A stretch of 64,000 nt of DNA from an uncultured Flavobacteriaceae bacterium (GCA_943788695.1 CALSRG010000002.1:124001-188000), one strand, 5' to 3'. Shown: positions 51,405-61,835, numbered from the stretch's first letter. Numbers and translations: made by a program. The notes: generated from the sequence alone by a model not told the origin.

Positions 51405-53567
51405 ATGGTGCAGGTTAGCACAGGAACACTCAAAGATTTAGAATTTGACAGCATCAGGAAAGTATGCGCGGAGTACTGCATCACACCATTGGGTCATGCT
51501 GCAGTTATGGGAATTTCACCAATGACTCTTGTTTCAGATGTTGCACATGCTCTAAATAAGGTCAACGAATACCTTTCCAGTTTCGATAACGATAACACCA
51601 TTCCCAATCACGGTTTTGAAGACATTAACAAAGCATTAAAAATGATGTCTGTTGAAAATACCTATTTGGAAATTGTTGATTTTAGGAATATCGCGAGTTT
51701 AGCTGATACTGCGAATGCTTTAATACTTTTTTTTAAAAAATTTAAAGATTATTATCCATCTCTTTACGAAGACACCCAATTGATGGAGCCCAATAAAACC
51801 ATTAGAACAGAAGTTGATACCGTTATTGACAAGTTTGGAATCGTTAAAGACAACGCTAGCGCTTTGCTGTCTCAACTTCGACGTGATATAAGATCAGTTC
51901 AAGGCAAAATTAACACCAGCTTTGTTAAAGCACTAGATCATTATCAAAAATTAGATTTTCTGGATGACATCAGAGAAACTGTAGTAGACAATCGACGTGT
52001 GTTAGCCGTAAAAGCGATGTATCGCAAAAAAGTTAAGGGAAGTATATTAGGAAGCAGTAAGACTGGCAGCCTTGTTTATATGGAGCCTGAATCTACTTTT
52101 CAATTGCACAGAGAACTTCAAAATTTGCAGTTCGAAGAACATGAGGAAATCATTCGACTGCTCAAGACTTTAACCGCGGTGATGCGTTCATTTGCGCCGG
52201 AGCTCCGACTGTTTCAGTTTTTCCTAATAGATATGGATGTCGTTTCAGCCAAAGCTAAAATGGCTTTAGCCTTAAACGCTGTACTGCCTCATATCTCAGA
52301 AACGAGAGAAGTTGAAATGATCAACGCCTATCATCCTTTACTATATTTATCGAATTTGAATGAAGGGCTAGCCACCTATCCTCAAACCATCACTATGAAT
52401 CTGGAACATAGAGTGATCGTTATTTCAGGTCCAAACGCCGGCGGTAAGAGTATTACACTCAAAACAGTTGGTTTGCTGCAACTCATGCTGCAAAGCGGAT
52501 TTTTAGTTCCAGTCAAAGAAGGCAGTAGCATGTGTTTCTTTGAACGCATCCTAAGTGATATTGGAGACAACCAATCAATAGAAAACCATCTTAGCACTTA
52601 CAGCTACCGATTAAAACAGATGCGGAATTTTTTAAACAAATGCAATCCTAACACCTTATTCCTGATCGATGAGTTTGGAACTGGATCCGATCCCGAGTTG
52701 GGCGGCGCTTTAGCTGAAGTGTTTTTAGAAGAATTTAATGAGCGTCAAGCCATGGGTATGATAACCACGCACTACGCCAACTTAAAACTTCTAGCGAATG
52801 AATTGCCCAATCTGGTCAACGCCAATATGCAGTTTGATGAAAATACACTTGAGCCAAGATATAAACTGATTATTGGTCAAGCCGGGAGTTCTTTTACGTT
52901 TGAAGTGGCTCAAAAAAATGGTATTCCTTACAGTCTTATAAACAAGGCAAAAAAGAAAATTGAAAGTGGCAAAATACGTTTTGACAAAACCATTGTAAAG
53001 CTTCAAAAGGAGCGAGAGAAAATGGAAAAAATTTCTAAATCGTTAGAAACGGAGCAGATAAAAAAATTACAAGAATCCGATAAAATGGCTCAAACTAACG
53101 CTAAAATTCAAAAAAAATTAGAGAGTTATCAAGAATTGTACGACCATAATCAGCGGCTCATCCATTTAGGTCAAAAATTTCGTCAAATCGGAGAACGTTA
53201 TGACCAACACCATCGAAAAAAACAACTCATGGCCGAAGTTCTTCAGCTGGTTGAATTGGAAAATAGTAAAAGAAAAAATGTAAAGTCGATTAAAAAGGAT
53301 AATCAAAATAATCCTTTAGCCCAAATAAGCCAGGAAGTTCAAGGTAAAATACAGTCTATAAGAAATAAGAAAAAAAAGAAAATAAAAAAAGTTTTAGAGA
53401 AGGCAAAGCCAGCGCTTCAAATTGGTGATGAAGTTCGTCTCTTTGATGGAAAAGCCATTGGCACAGTCGAGTCATTGGAAAAAGGGAAGGCCCTAATTAA
53501 TTACGGTGCTTTTACGACGAAAGCCGCTGTAGAACAACTTGAGTTGGTTAAGCCCGCAAAAATATGA
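51405..53567 (+). CDS. mutS2: MutS2-family ATPase without Smr domain
   Basis: A 720-residue MutS-superfamily protein. It has the MutS2-type core (VCAEYCITPLGHAAV, GSSKTGSLVYMEP), ATPase Walker A GPNAGGKSITLK, and EFGTGSDPELGGALAE with the MutS dimer-site signature, then THYANLKLLAN. A long basic coiled coil follows (about 520-640), and the end is a KOW/SH3-like domain (LQIGDEVRLFDGKAIGTVESL). The usual C-terminal Smr nuclease domain of MutS2 is absent. It may act in recombination control or ribosome rescue, both known for MutS2, but the missing domain makes the role uncertain. The stop overlaps the DCC-family start. Confidence 0.88.
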   Translation: MVQVSTGTLKDLEFDSIRKVCAEYCITPLGHAAVMGISPMTLVSDVAHALNKVNEYLSSFDNDNTIPNHGFEDINKALKMMSVENTYLEIVDFRNIASLADTANALILFFKKFKDYYPSLYEDTQLMEPNKTIRTEVDTVIDKFGIVKDNASALLSQLRRDIRSVQGKINTSFVKALDHYQKLDFLDDIRETVVDNRRVLAVKAMYRKKVKGSILGSSKTGSLVYMEPESTFQLHRELQNLQFEEHEEIIRLLKTLTAVMRSFAPELRLFQFFLIDMDVVSAKAKMALALNAVLPHISETREVEMINAYHPLLYLSNLNEGLATYPQTITMNLEHRVIVISGPNAGGKSITLKTVGLLQLMLQSGFLVPVKEGSSMCFFERILSDIGDNQSIENHLSTYSYRLKQMRNFLNKCNPNTLFLIDEFGTGSDPELGGALAEVFLEEFNERQAMGMITTHYANLKLLANELPNLVNANMQFDENTLEPRYKLIIGQAGSSFTFEVAQKNGIPYSLINKAKKKIESGKIRFDKTIVKLQKEREKMEKISKSLETEQIKKLQESDKMAQTNAKIQKKLESYQELYDHNQRLIHLGQKFRQIGERYDQHHRKKQLMAEVLQLVELENSKRKNVKSIKKDNQNNPLAQISQEVQGKIQSIRNKKKKKIKKVLEKAKPALQIGDEVRLFDGKAIGTVESLEKGKALINYGAFTTKAAVEQLELVKPAKI

Positions 53568-53962
53568 CCAATTATATTTTATTTTTTGATGGGGTGTGCA
53601 ACTTGTGTCATTATGGTGTCCGGTTTATACTTAGGTGGGATCGACAAGAATTGATTAAATTTTGTCCAATCGATCAAGCCCCATATCGCAATTTTAATGA
53701 CCCACGTCTTCGATCACTAGGCAACGACACGGTAGTATTGTATAATTTATCAACTCACAAGCTTATTAAAAAATCTGATGCAGTACTTGAACTATTAAAA
53801 ATTATAGGATCACCATGGTCCTTCTTAAGAATAGGAATAATTATACCGCGCAGATGGCGAGACAGAATATACGACATATTAGCTCGAAATCGTTACAAAT
53901 GGTTCGGAAAAACAGATGTCTGTCATTTCAATAATACATCTGATCAAAAACGATTTTTTTAG
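53564..53962 (+). CDS. DCC-family thiol-disulfide oxidoreductase-like protein
   Basis: A 132-residue protein beginning ILFFDGVCNLCHYGVRFILRWD, the family's thioredoxin-like CxxC motif in the DGxCxxC signature. It is likely a cytoplasmic or membrane-associated redox protein of unknown substrate. It overlaps the MutS2-like stop by 4 nt and is 1 nt from the convergent symporter's stop, so transcription reads into the opposite gene. Confidence 0.88.
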   Translation: MTNYILFFDGVCNLCHYGVRFILRWDRQELIKFCPIDQAPYRNFNDPRLRSLGNDTVVLYNLSTHKLIKKSDAVLELLKIIGSPWSFLRIGIIIPRRWRDRIYDILARNRYKWFGKTDVCHFNNTSDQKRFF

Positions 53963-53963
53963 G

Positions 53964-55301
53964 TTACTTGACTTCGTCGTAATGATCGTTCCAGTTTTGA
54001 GCATGAGGTGCTCCCAATTTACCGACAGACTTCGCAACAAACATAGAAACTGCGGCATCACCTGTGACATTAATTACGGTACGACACATGTCTAGAGGAC
54101 GGTCAACAGCAAAAATTAAAGCCAGTCCTACAGCAAGTTTATCAGCAGGAAAGCCGATAGATTCAAGCACTATAACCAACATAACCATTCCAGCACCGGG
54201 CACAGCTGCACTGCCAATAGATGCCATCAGTGCTGTAACGACAATGGTTAATTGATCTGTGAAAGTAAGATCAAATCCTAACGCTTGCGCAATGAAAACA
54301 GCAGCAACTGCCTGATATAAACTTGTACCATCCATATTTATAGTAGCGCCAACTGGCAAAACAAAACTCGATACTTCCTTATCAACGCCTAAATGCTCTT
54401 CAACGCGTTCCATCGTTACTGGTAGCGTGGCAGCGCTACTGCTGGTTGAAAATGCCAATAGCTGGGCAGGGCTAATTTTAGATAAAAACCAAAGCGGACT
54501 TTTTTTTGTATAAAGAGCAATGATAAGTGAATAAAAACCAACCATTATAAGCAGACCTAGAACGACTACTAAAGCATATTTAAGTAATGCCAACAGTAAA
54601 TCTGGATTATCGCTGGAAACCACTACATTTGTGAGTAATGCAAAAACAGCAAAAGGCGCAGTTAGCATAATCAAATCAACCATTTTTAATACTACCGAAT
54701 TCAAAGAGTCAAATAATTTTTTGAGAGGTTTTGCCTGTTTCTCACCTACAAGCAACATTGAAATACCTAAGAAAATGGTGAAAAATATAACCTGAAGCAT
54801 CAATGAATTATCGCCCATAGCGCCGATGGCATTGTCTGGCACCATATCAACTATAAACTGTAATGGCCCGCTTGATCGTTGCCTTCCTGCTTCGGATATT
54901 TTAGACTGAACTCCGGCGTCATTAGCATAAGTAGATGTTAACGTATCAACAGTTTGTTGGTCTATACCCTCTCCAGGTTTAAGAATATTAACAAGTGTCA
55001 ATCCTATAGTGATGGCAACTACGGTGGTTATCACATAGGTTATAATAGTCCGTAATCCAATATTTCTGAATTTTGAAATATTTTTTAAATCAGAAATCCC
55101 TTTAACCAAAGACGCTACAATTAGTGGAATTGCAATTAGTTTTAAGAGTTTAATGAAAATGACCCCAAAAGGTTTAATGAAGTTTGATGAAAATTGAGCA
55201 CCACCTTCGATCTGCGTCAGCGTAATACCAAATCCAATACCCAGCAACATACCGAATAATATTTTCCAATGTAAAGGCCATTTTTTCATTTGAATGCTCA
55301 T
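53964..55301 (-). CDS. Dicarboxylate/amino acid:cation symporter
   Basis: A 445-residue DAACS-family transporter with about eight membrane helices and two re-entrant loops. Motifs are SKISPAQLLAFSTSSSAATLPVTME (serine-rich hairpin 1), PVGATINMDGTSLYQAVAAVFIAQ (substrate helix 7) and LMASIGSAAVPGAGMVML (hairpin 2), then AVDRPLDMCRTVINVTGD. It imports glutamate, aspartate or C4-dicarboxylates with Na+ or H+. A 50-residue extension near residues 120-160 (AGVQSKISEAGRQRSSGP) is periplasmic. It follows aroC by 15 nt on the minus strand. Confidence 0.92.
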   Translation of the reverse strand: MSIQMKKWPLHWKILFGMLLGIGFGITLTQIEGGAQFSSNFIKPFGVIFIKLLKLIAIPLIVASLVKGISDLKNISKFRNIGLRTIITYVITTVVAITIGLTLVNILKPGEGIDQQTVDTLTSTYANDAGVQSKISEAGRQRSSGPLQFIVDMVPDNAIGAMGDNSLMLQVIFFTIFLGISMLLVGEKQAKPLKKLFDSLNSVVLKMVDLIMLTAPFAVFALLTNVVVSSDNPDLLLALLKYALVVVLGLLIMVGFYSLIIALYTKKSPLWFLSKISPAQLLAFSTSSSAATLPVTMERVEEHLGVDKEVSSFVLPVGATINMDGTSLYQAVAAVFIAQALGFDLTFTDQLTIVVTALMASIGSAAVPGAGMVMLVIVLESIGFPADKLAVGLALIFAVDRPLDMCRTVINVTGDAAVSMFVAKSVGKLGAPHAQNWNDHYDEVK

Positions 55302-55316
55302 TATATTTTGGTCGAA

Positions 55317-56414
55317 TTAATTAACTCCTTTTTCATATTTGAATTGTGTGCTGGACTGATAAATATGCTGCATTAAATAGAAATCGGCAATGACAAGTGC
55401 AGCCATAGCTTCTACAATTGGCACTGCTCTTGGCACCACACAAGGATCATGCCGTCCTTTGCCATGCATACTAATAGTTTTACCTTCTTGATCAATGGTT
55501 TCTTGTGCTTTCATAATTGTAGCGACGGGTTTGAAGGCAACTTTAAAATGGATGTCCATACCATTACTTATGCCACCTTGGATGCCTCCAGAATAGTTCG
55601 TAGTGGTTGAACCGTCTGGTCTAAATTGATCATTATGAGTACTTCCTAACATTTTAGTGCCAGCAAAACCACTTCCAAATTCAAACCCCTTAACCGCATT
55701 TATGGATAGCATCGCTTTCCCAAGCTCAGCATGCAATTTTTGAAAAACAGGTTCTCCTAGTCCCGCAGGAACATTTGATATTATGCCACTCACAACACCA
55801 CCAACAGTATCACCATTTTTCTTAATCTCCTTGATCCGGGAGATCATTTTCTTGGCTACAGCAGCATCTGGACATCGGACATCGTTAGATTCTATGAGAT
55901 TAAAATCCAGTTGCTCATAAGGTTTGTCTAGCTCAATTTCACCCACCGCCGATGTAAAGGCTTTAAAACTGATTTCGGGACAAATTTGTTTGGCAATAGC
56001 ACCTGCCACTACTCTGCAAGCTGTCTCACGCGCAGAACTGCGTCCACCTCCACGATAATCTCTGATGCCATATTTTTTTTCATACGTCATATCCGCATGA
56101 CTTGGTCTATAGACAGATGCGATATGGTGATAATCTTTTGATTTTTGATCGTTATTCAATATTTGAAAACCGATAGGAGTTCCTGTAGTAATGCCATTAA
56201 ATATGCCAGACAACCAAATGACCTGATCCTCCTCATTTCTAGCCGTCACGATTTTGGATTGGCCAGGTCTACGTCGTTTTAAATCTTTCTGAATGGCCGA
56301 GAAATCTAAAGAAATTCCGGCAGGGCAACCATCTATAATACCTCCAATGGCAGGGCCATGTGATTCACCAAAAGTGGTAAGTTGAAATAAATTTCCGAAA
56401 GAATTACCTGCCAT
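55317..56414 (-). CDS. aroC: Chorismate synthase
   Basis: A 365-residue FMN-dependent enzyme finishing the shikimate pathway. Signatures: [31 protein letters not shown] at the start, [28 protein letters not shown], and [22 protein letters not shown], as in bifunctional-free bacterial enzymes. It lies 41 nt after bshA on the minus strand and 15 nt before the symporter. aroB at 3.7 kb is far away. Confidence 0.96.
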   Translation of the reverse strand: MAGNSFGNLFQLTTFGESHGPAIGGIIDGCPAGISLDFSAIQKDLKRRRPGQSKIVTARNEEDQVIWLSGIFNGITTGTPIGFQILNNDQKSKDYHHIASVYRPSHADMTYEKKYGIRDYRGGGRSSARETACRVVAGAIAKQICPEISFKAFTSAVGEIELDKPYEQLDFNLIESNDVRCPDAAVAKKMISRIKEIKKNGDTVGGVVSGIISNVPAGLGEPVFQKLHAELGKAMLSINAVKGFEFGSGFAGTKMLGSTHNDQFRPDGSTTTNYSGGIQGGISNGMDIHFKVAFKPVATIMKAQETIDQEGKTISMHGKGRHDPCVVPRAVPIVEAMAALVIADFYLMQHIYQSSTQFKYEKGVN

Positions 56415-56455
56415 AAGGTCAAATTTACAAAAAACAAACGGCTTAAATACACCTT

Positions 56456-57586
56456 CTACTTTTGAACTAAGCGAATAGCGTCTTTATAGGAAGTCTCATA
56501 CATTGGAACAATATCGTGAATATCAAATGAGAGCGAACGTTTCTTTGCATTTTGCTTAAAACGATCTAAAACATCAGTTTTGGATAAAATTTTAAGTGAT
56601 TGTTTTGCCATAGCATCCACATCACCTACATCGCATAAAAATCCTGTTTCACCATCAATATTTAACTCTGGAAGCCCACCAGTATTACTGGAAAGAACTG
56701 GAACACCAAAAGCCATGGCCTCGAGTGCGGCCAAACCAAAACTCTCTGCCTCCGATGGAAGTAGAAATAAATCACTATAACAAAGTACCTGATTGATTTC
56801 TCTACTTTTTCCAAGGAAAACAACATCATTCTGTAAACCATAATCTTGAACCAATTGCTCAGCCCCTTCTTTTTCTGGACCATCTCCTACCATAATTAGT
56901 TTTGCAGGAATGTTCTCTCTAATCTTTTTAAAAACTTTAATCACATCAATGATGCGTTTAACTGGTCGAAAATTACTAATATGAGAAATGATGCGTTCAT
57001 GAGGCTCAGCTAAAATATGGCGTTCACACTTTTGAGGATTTACATGAGTTTTTAGGTCAATAAAATTAGGAATGACCTTAATCTGTTTATGTATTTGAAA
57101 AAGTTTTTCTGTATCTTTTTTTAAACTATCAGATACAGTGGTAACGACGTCCGATTGATTGATGCTAAAGGTAACTGCTGCTTTATAAAACGGATGACTT
57201 CCCACTAAAGTAATATCCGTACCATGCAAGGTGGTTACAATTGGTAAAGCAATACCAATGTCCTCTAACATTTTTTTTGTCATATAGGCAGCGTAGGCAT
57301 GAGGAATAGCATAATGTACATGAAGAACATCAATACCATAGGTTTTTATCACATTGACCAGTCTGCTGGACAAGGCTAATTCATAGGGTTGATAATGAAA
57401 TAATGCATAATCTGGTACATGTACTTCATGGAAATGAACATTTGGGTTCAATAGATCCAATCTTACGGGCTGGCTGTAAGTCACAAAATGAACCTCATGT
57501 CCTTTCTGAGACAATGCCAGACCCAGCTCTGTTGCGACAACACCACTACCCCCATATGTGGGATAACAAACAATTCCTATTTTCAT
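56456..57586 (-). CDS. bshA: N-acetyl-alpha-D-glucosaminyl L-malate synthase BshA
   Basis: A 376-residue GT4 glycosyltransferase. It starts [37 protein letters not shown], the BshA signature, with [27 protein letters not shown] and the donor-binding [19 protein letters not shown]. It transfers GlcNAc from UDP-GlcNAc to L-malate, the first step of bacillithiol, a low-molecular-weight thiol. BshB and BshC are not in this window. It lies 13 nt after the GH3 fusion gene stop. Confidence 0.95.
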   Translation of the reverse strand: MKIGIVCYPTYGGSGVVATELGLALSQKGHEVHFVTYSQPVRLDLLNPNVHFHEVHVPDYALFHYQPYELALSSRLVNVIKTYGIDVLHVHYAIPHAYAAYMTKKMLEDIGIALPIVTTLHGTDITLVGSHPFYKAAVTFSINQSDVVTTVSDSLKKDTEKLFQIHKQIKVIPNFIDLKTHVNPQKCERHILAEPHERIISHISNFRPVKRIIDVIKVFKKIRENIPAKLIMVGDGPEKEGAEQLVQDYGLQNDVVFLGKSREINQVLCYSDLFLLPSEAESFGLAALEAMAFGVPVLSSNTGGLPELNIDGETGFLCDVGDVDAMAKQSLKILSKTDVLDRFKQNAKKRSLSFDIHDIVPMYETSYKDAIRLVQK

Positions 57587-57599
57587 AAATATAAATTAG

Positions 57600-60536
57600 T
57601 TATTCTTTCAAAATGGCTTCGTAAATCACCCTTTGAATTTCAGATCTGATATCATAATTGATCAGATCCCTATTTTTGTCGTCAGGATATGTGCGATTTG
57701 ATAAAAACACATATACAATTTCCTCTTCTGGATCTGCCCATGTGAATGTTCCAGTATAACCAGAATGCCCAAAGCTCGTCATAGAAACACAATCACAAGT
57801 AGGACCAACTTCTTCAAGCTGTGGTTTATCAAAGCCCACGCCGCGCCTATTATCTTCTTCACAAAAATAACAGGTATTGAAGCGATCAAATGAGGCTTCA
57901 CTAAAATAACGTCGCGCACCATAAAAACCCTTTTGTAAAAACATTTGCATAATTTTAGCAACATCATTTGCATTCGAAAACAATCCAGCATGACCTCCGA
58001 CACCGCCTTGCATAGCAGCGCCTGGGTCGTGTACAAAACCTCGAATCTCTCTAAATCTAAAGTAATTATCAATCTCGGTTGGAACGATATTTCCCAAATC
58101 ATGCCACAGAAATGGCAAGTAACCCGTGTAATTAGCACCGAGTGATTTAAAATAATGTCGTTGAACGAGATCCTCAAGTCCCTGTCCATATGCCCCTTCA
58201 ACAAATTCCTTTAATAGAAAAAATGCAAGGTCGCTGTATTTGTAATCTGTCGTCTTTCGTAATTCACTTTCTAATAATCTGTTCGCAATAGTGTCTTTAA
58301 AAGAGTTCAGCAGATATAAATTTTTTGCAACATGAATGCCGTGAGTGCTGCTCGATTTTGAGCTGAAGTATGAAGCAATGGGTTCTTTTGTTATCGAATC
58401 AAGGGTTTGAACATAGAACGGGATCCAAGATTGTAATCCTGAATTATGAGATAACATGCGTCTGATGTCAATATTACTCTTATTAGAGTTATTATATTTG
58501 GGCATGAGTTCTCCTATGGTATCATCTAATCTAAAAAAGCCTTTGTCTTCCATTTCAATAACCAATGGGAGTGTCGCTAAAATTTTAGTCATCGAGGCCA
58601 GATCGTAAATGTCGGTGACTCTTACCCTCCTTTTTTTGTCGAATGTAAAATGCCCGAATGCTTTTTCGTAAACAACACTACCATGCCTAGCCACTAGTAT
58701 TTGAGCACCTGGTATCATCCTATTATCTATAGCATATCGCGCAATGGAGTCAATTTTTTTTAAGATTTGTTCATCTAAACCGACTTTAAATGGACTTGAA
58801 TAGCCAAGACGACTCAACGGTTTTGATTCAAATCCTTGACCTTTAAAAAACAGGCCTTCAATAGAAACTGGAATCCTACCACTAGCACCAACAGCGCCGA
58901 AAATAAGCTGAGCAGCTTGACTTTGAGCAATATCATTATTTTCATAAGTTAGAAGAAGCCCTTCCATATTAGCAACAGTTTTCAATTGATTAAGTACATA
59001 AGGATTGGCGCAGACTGCGACAATGACTTGATGATTCCGAGACAATTCCTCTATCATGACAAGTTCACTGTTAGTCAGTTTGTAGGACAAAAATGGACTA
59101 GAACTCGATTTGTGAAATCCTATAATGACTTTGCTAAATTCTCGAAGTTGCCTATTTAGATCATCTAAATTGCTGTTTTTCAAAACTGTTATTTCTGTAT
59201 ACTTATTCAAAGTACTCAAAAACACATCGTGTTCACCATCACCAAGAGGAACATAAGCAATGCGCTCCAATTCAAGATCCCGAAGTGGTATGACGTTATC
59301 TTTATTGATCAAAACAGTCATTGCGGCTTGCATCACCTTTTCATTCAGAGCAATATTTTTTGGTTGATTCAAATCAGATAACAAATTTTCGAGTTTAATA
59401 GGTTGAAAATCATTAAGACCTACTTTGTATTTCGATTTTAAAATTTTCTTTACTGAATGCGCTAACCTGTCTTCAGCTAATTCACCGGATTCGAAGGCGG
59501 TTTTAAATATTTGAATGGCCTTTGGCACATTTTCAGGCATTAATAAAACATCATTTCCCGCCAAAAATGCTTGTAGATCAACTCGACCAGGCTCATCAAA
59601 ATTTGCTACACCCTTCATACTAAGTGCATCAGAAAAAATCAAGCCTTTAAAATTTAAAGTATTCTTGAGTAAGGTTGTAATTAAAGGTTTCGATAGCGAC
59701 GAAGGCAAGCCATCTTTATTGGTTAAAGCAGGTACATTTAAGTGAGCGACCATAACGCCATTCAAACCTTCATCAATAAGTGTTTTGTAGGGCGCTAGTT
59801 CAATCTGATCAATTCTTGAGTAAGAGAAATCAATTGTAGGTAGTGTTTTGTGAGAATCCTTGTCAGTATCGCCGTGGCCGGGAAAATGTTTTGCAGTAGT
59901 TAGCATATTCTCAGATTGCAAACCATTTAAAAAAGCTTTAGATTTCTCAATCACGAGATCTTTATCTGAACCAAAAGCACGAGAACCAATAATGGGATTG
60001 TTGGGATTGGTATTGATATCAACAACAGGTGCAAAATTGACATGAACGCCTAAACGCCTGCAATGTTCTCCAATCTGTTTTCCAACTTCATATATAAGAG
60101 CATTGTCTTGAACAGCGCCTAAAGTCATATTAAAGGGAAAGGCATGCGTCTTTTCGAGCCTCATAGCCAAACCCCACTCGGCGTCCATAGCAATCAGCAT
60201 AGGAACATCGACCAATTTTTGGTATTTATTTGTTAACTCGGCTTGAGATAATGGGTCTCCCTTTGAAAAAATGACACCACCAATTTGAGCTGATTTAATA
60301 AGCTGCTCGTTAAATTGTGCATCTTTAGTCGATTGATTAGAAAACACTTGAATCATGAATAACTGACCAATTTTCTGATCTAAACTCATGTTCCCATAAA
60401 TGCTGTCCACCCATTGTAATTGAGCTGATTCATCAAGAGCCAAAAGTGGGTCATTTTGAGCATAACAAGAAAAAGTCAACCCAAAAAAAGATAAACACAA
60501 AATATAAAAATTCCGAGACATTGTCATAAAAGTCAT
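57600..60536 (-). CDS. GH3 beta-N-acetylglucosaminidase fused to a serine beta-lactamase-like domain
   Basis: A 978-residue secreted fusion. Signal peptide residues 5-23 (NFYILCLSFFGLTFSCYAQ). Domain 1 is NagZ-type GH3 with KHFPGHGDTDKDSH (the histidine of the NagZ acid/base pair). Domain 2, from about residue 570, is a class C/esterase-like serine hydrolase: DLASMTKILATLP (SxxK) and KYSDLAFF (YxD in place of YxN), then GHAGLFSNA. This pairing is common in Bacteroidota. It should cut GlcNAc from cell-wall fragments. I chose 60536 among ATGs at 60536, 60527, 60521; a start at 60632 would read far into the previous gene. Confidence 0.88.
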   Translation of the reverse strand: MTFMTMSRNFYILCLSFFGLTFSCYAQNDPLLALDESAQLQWVDSIYGNMSLDQKIGQLFMIQVFSNQSTKDAQFNEQLIKSAQIGGVIFSKGDPLSQAELTNKYQKLVDVPMLIAMDAEWGLAMRLEKTHAFPFNMTLGAVQDNALIYEVGKQIGEHCRRLGVHVNFAPVVDINTNPNNPIIGSRAFGSDKDLVIEKSKAFLNGLQSENMLTTAKHFPGHGDTDKDSHKTLPTIDFSYSRIDQIELAPYKTLIDEGLNGVMVAHLNVPALTNKDGLPSSLSKPLITTLLKNTLNFKGLIFSDALSMKGVANFDEPGRVDLQAFLAGNDVLLMPENVPKAIQIFKTAFESGELAEDRLAHSVKKILKSKYKVGLNDFQPIKLENLLSDLNQPKNIALNEKVMQAAMTVLINKDNVIPLRDLELERIAYVPLGDGEHDVFLSTLNKYTEITVLKNSNLDDLNRQLREFSKVIIGFHKSSSSPFLSYKLTNSELVMIEELSRNHQVIVAVCANPYVLNQLKTVANMEGLLLTYENNDIAQSQAAQLIFGAVGASGRIPVSIEGLFFKGQGFESKPLSRLGYSSPFKVGLDEQILKKIDSIARYAIDNRMIPGAQILVARHGSVVYEKAFGHFTFDKKRRVRVTDIYDLASMTKILATLPLVIEMEDKGFFRLDDTIGELMPKYNNSNKSNIDIRRMLSHNSGLQSWIPFYVQTLDSITKEPIASYFSSKSSSTHGIHVAKNLYLLNSFKDTIANRLLESELRKTTDYKYSDLAFFLLKEFVEGAYGQGLEDLVQRHYFKSLGANYTGYLPFLWHDLGNIVPTEIDNYFRFREIRGFVHDPGAAMQGGVGGHAGLFSNANDVAKIMQMFLQKGFYGARRYFSEASFDRFNTCYFCEEDNRRGVGFDKPQLEEVGPTCDCVSMTSFGHSGYTGTFTWADPEEEIVYVFLSNRTYPDDKNRDLINYDIRSEIQRVIYEAILKE

Positions 60537-60537
60537 G

Positions 60538-61023
60538 TTAGCTGATAAAACGACTATGCCAACTATCCTCGGCTGGAATCTCCCAATCTGTTCGGTATTC
60601 AGCAATAGTATTAACCAGATTATTGAACACAATAGTTGATTTTGATACCGCCTTATCTTTTGCCATTTTTCTGAAGTCCAATAGTGTTTTATAGGCTACA
60701 TATTCGCCTTGTTTAAAAGATACATTCATTTTGTCTAACAAATCGACATCAAAACGTTGCTCTAAACTTTGAATGAATCGCACCGAGGCGTCAATGGAGC
60801 AACCACTAGCTCCAGTTTCGGACTGATCTATCGCCAAGATTATAAAACGGTGATACGGTAAATCGTACCCGGCTTTTAGTGATGCACCATGAGCCGTCCA
60901 TTGCTCTAAAAATGCGTCTAACTCTGTTTTGATAATTGCAATTTCATCAATTGACAAAGTACGATTGCATTGATAAACCCAAACACGTGAGGTTTCAGAA
61001 AGCTGATCGAACGGAACTAACAT
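60538..61023 (-). CDS. Conserved protein often labelled ABC transporter ATPase
   Basis: A 161-residue soluble protein without a Walker motif, so the database-style label ABC transporter ATPase that homologues carry has no support here. Recognisable parts are RVWVYQCNRTLSIDEIAIIKTELDAFLEQWTAHGASLKAGYDLPYHRFIILAID and GCSIDASVRFIQSLE. It sits in the minus-strand run, 11 nt after the Fe-S protein gene and 1 nt before the GH3 fusion. Function unknown. Confidence 0.8.
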   Translation of the reverse strand: MLVPFDQLSETSRVWVYQCNRTLSIDEIAIIKTELDAFLEQWTAHGASLKAGYDLPYHRFIILAIDQSETGASGCSIDASVRFIQSLEQRFDVDLLDKMNVSFKQGEYVAYKTLLDFRKMAKDKAVSKSTIVFNNLVNTIAEYRTDWEIPAEDSWHSRFIS

Positions 61024-61034
61024 ATTTTAAGTTT

Positions 61035-61826
61035 TTAAAGGTCTGATGCTTGAGCAATCATTTCAGCAATATCCATAACTTGAACATCAGCTTCTTTCTC
61101 TTTGACCTTCACACCGTCGGTCATCATAGTATTACAAAACGGACATCCTGCAGCTATCACATTAGATTTTGTTGATAGAGCCTCCTCTGTGCGTTCAATA
61201 TTAATTTCTTTATTCCCTATTTCGGATTCTTTGAACATTTGAGCACCACCAGCTCCACAACACAATCCATTTTTTCGGCTGCGTTTCATTTCAACAAGCT
61301 CCACCTCTAATTTTTCGAGCAATTGACGTGGAGCCTCATAAATATTATTCGCTCGCCCAAGATAGCATGGGTCATGAAATGTAATCCGTTTTCCCTTAAA
61401 TTCGCCCGACTCAACTGTTAACCGTCCTTCGTCTAGTAATGACTTCAAAAATTGAGTATGGTGCATTACTTCATAACTCCCACCCAAAGATGGATATTCA
61501 TTTTTAATGGTATTAAAACAATGCGGACAAGCAGTAACAATTTTTTTTACACCATAGGCATTCATTGTCTCAATATTGGTCATGGCCTGCATTTGGAATA
61601 AAAATTCGTTTCCAGATCGTTTTGCAGGATCTCCAGAACAACTTTCTTCAGCACCTAGCACCGCAAAATCAACTTTTGCCCGATGAAGTAATTTGACAAA
61701 AGCTTTAGTGATTTTCTTTGCGCGATCATCAAAACTACCAGCGCACCCAACCCAAAACAAAACCTCTGGCTGCTTTCCTTGGGCCTGATAATCTGCCATT
61801 GTCGGAACAAATATTATTTCACTCAT
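61035..61826 (-). CDS. Cysteine-rich CCG-domain Fe-S protein (HdrB/LutA-like)
   Basis: A 263-residue protein with two CCG-type cysteine-rich domains: VGCAGSFDDRAKK...SCSGDPAKR and TACPHCFNT; then DPCYLGR...CCGAGGAQMF and GCPFCNTMM. This is the fold of heterodisulfide reductase subunit B and of LutA/GlpC-like proteins, which bind unusual Fe-S clusters. It is probably a partner of the membrane Fe-S protein at 62.3-63.6 kb, since the two sit in one operon and match the HdrB/HdrC pattern. Electron donor and acceptor are unknown. Confidence 0.87.
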   Translation of the reverse strand: MSEIIFVPTMADYQAQGKQPEVLFWVGCAGSFDDRAKKITKAFVKLLHRAKVDFAVLGAEESCSGDPAKRSGNEFLFQMQAMTNIETMNAYGVKKIVTACPHCFNTIKNEYPSLGGSYEVMHHTQFLKSLLDEGRLTVESGEFKGKRITFHDPCYLGRANNIYEAPRQLLEKLEVELVEMKRSRKNGLCCGAGGAQMFKESEIGNKEINIERTEEALSTKSNVIAAGCPFCNTMMTDGVKVKEKEADVQVMDIAEMIAQASDL

Positions 61827-61835
61827 GATAGTAAA

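Noticed and set aside
60537..60632. Longer start of the GH3 fusion at 60632
   Set aside because: It would overlap the preceding gene by about 95 nt and put a signal peptide in the middle of the extra residues.
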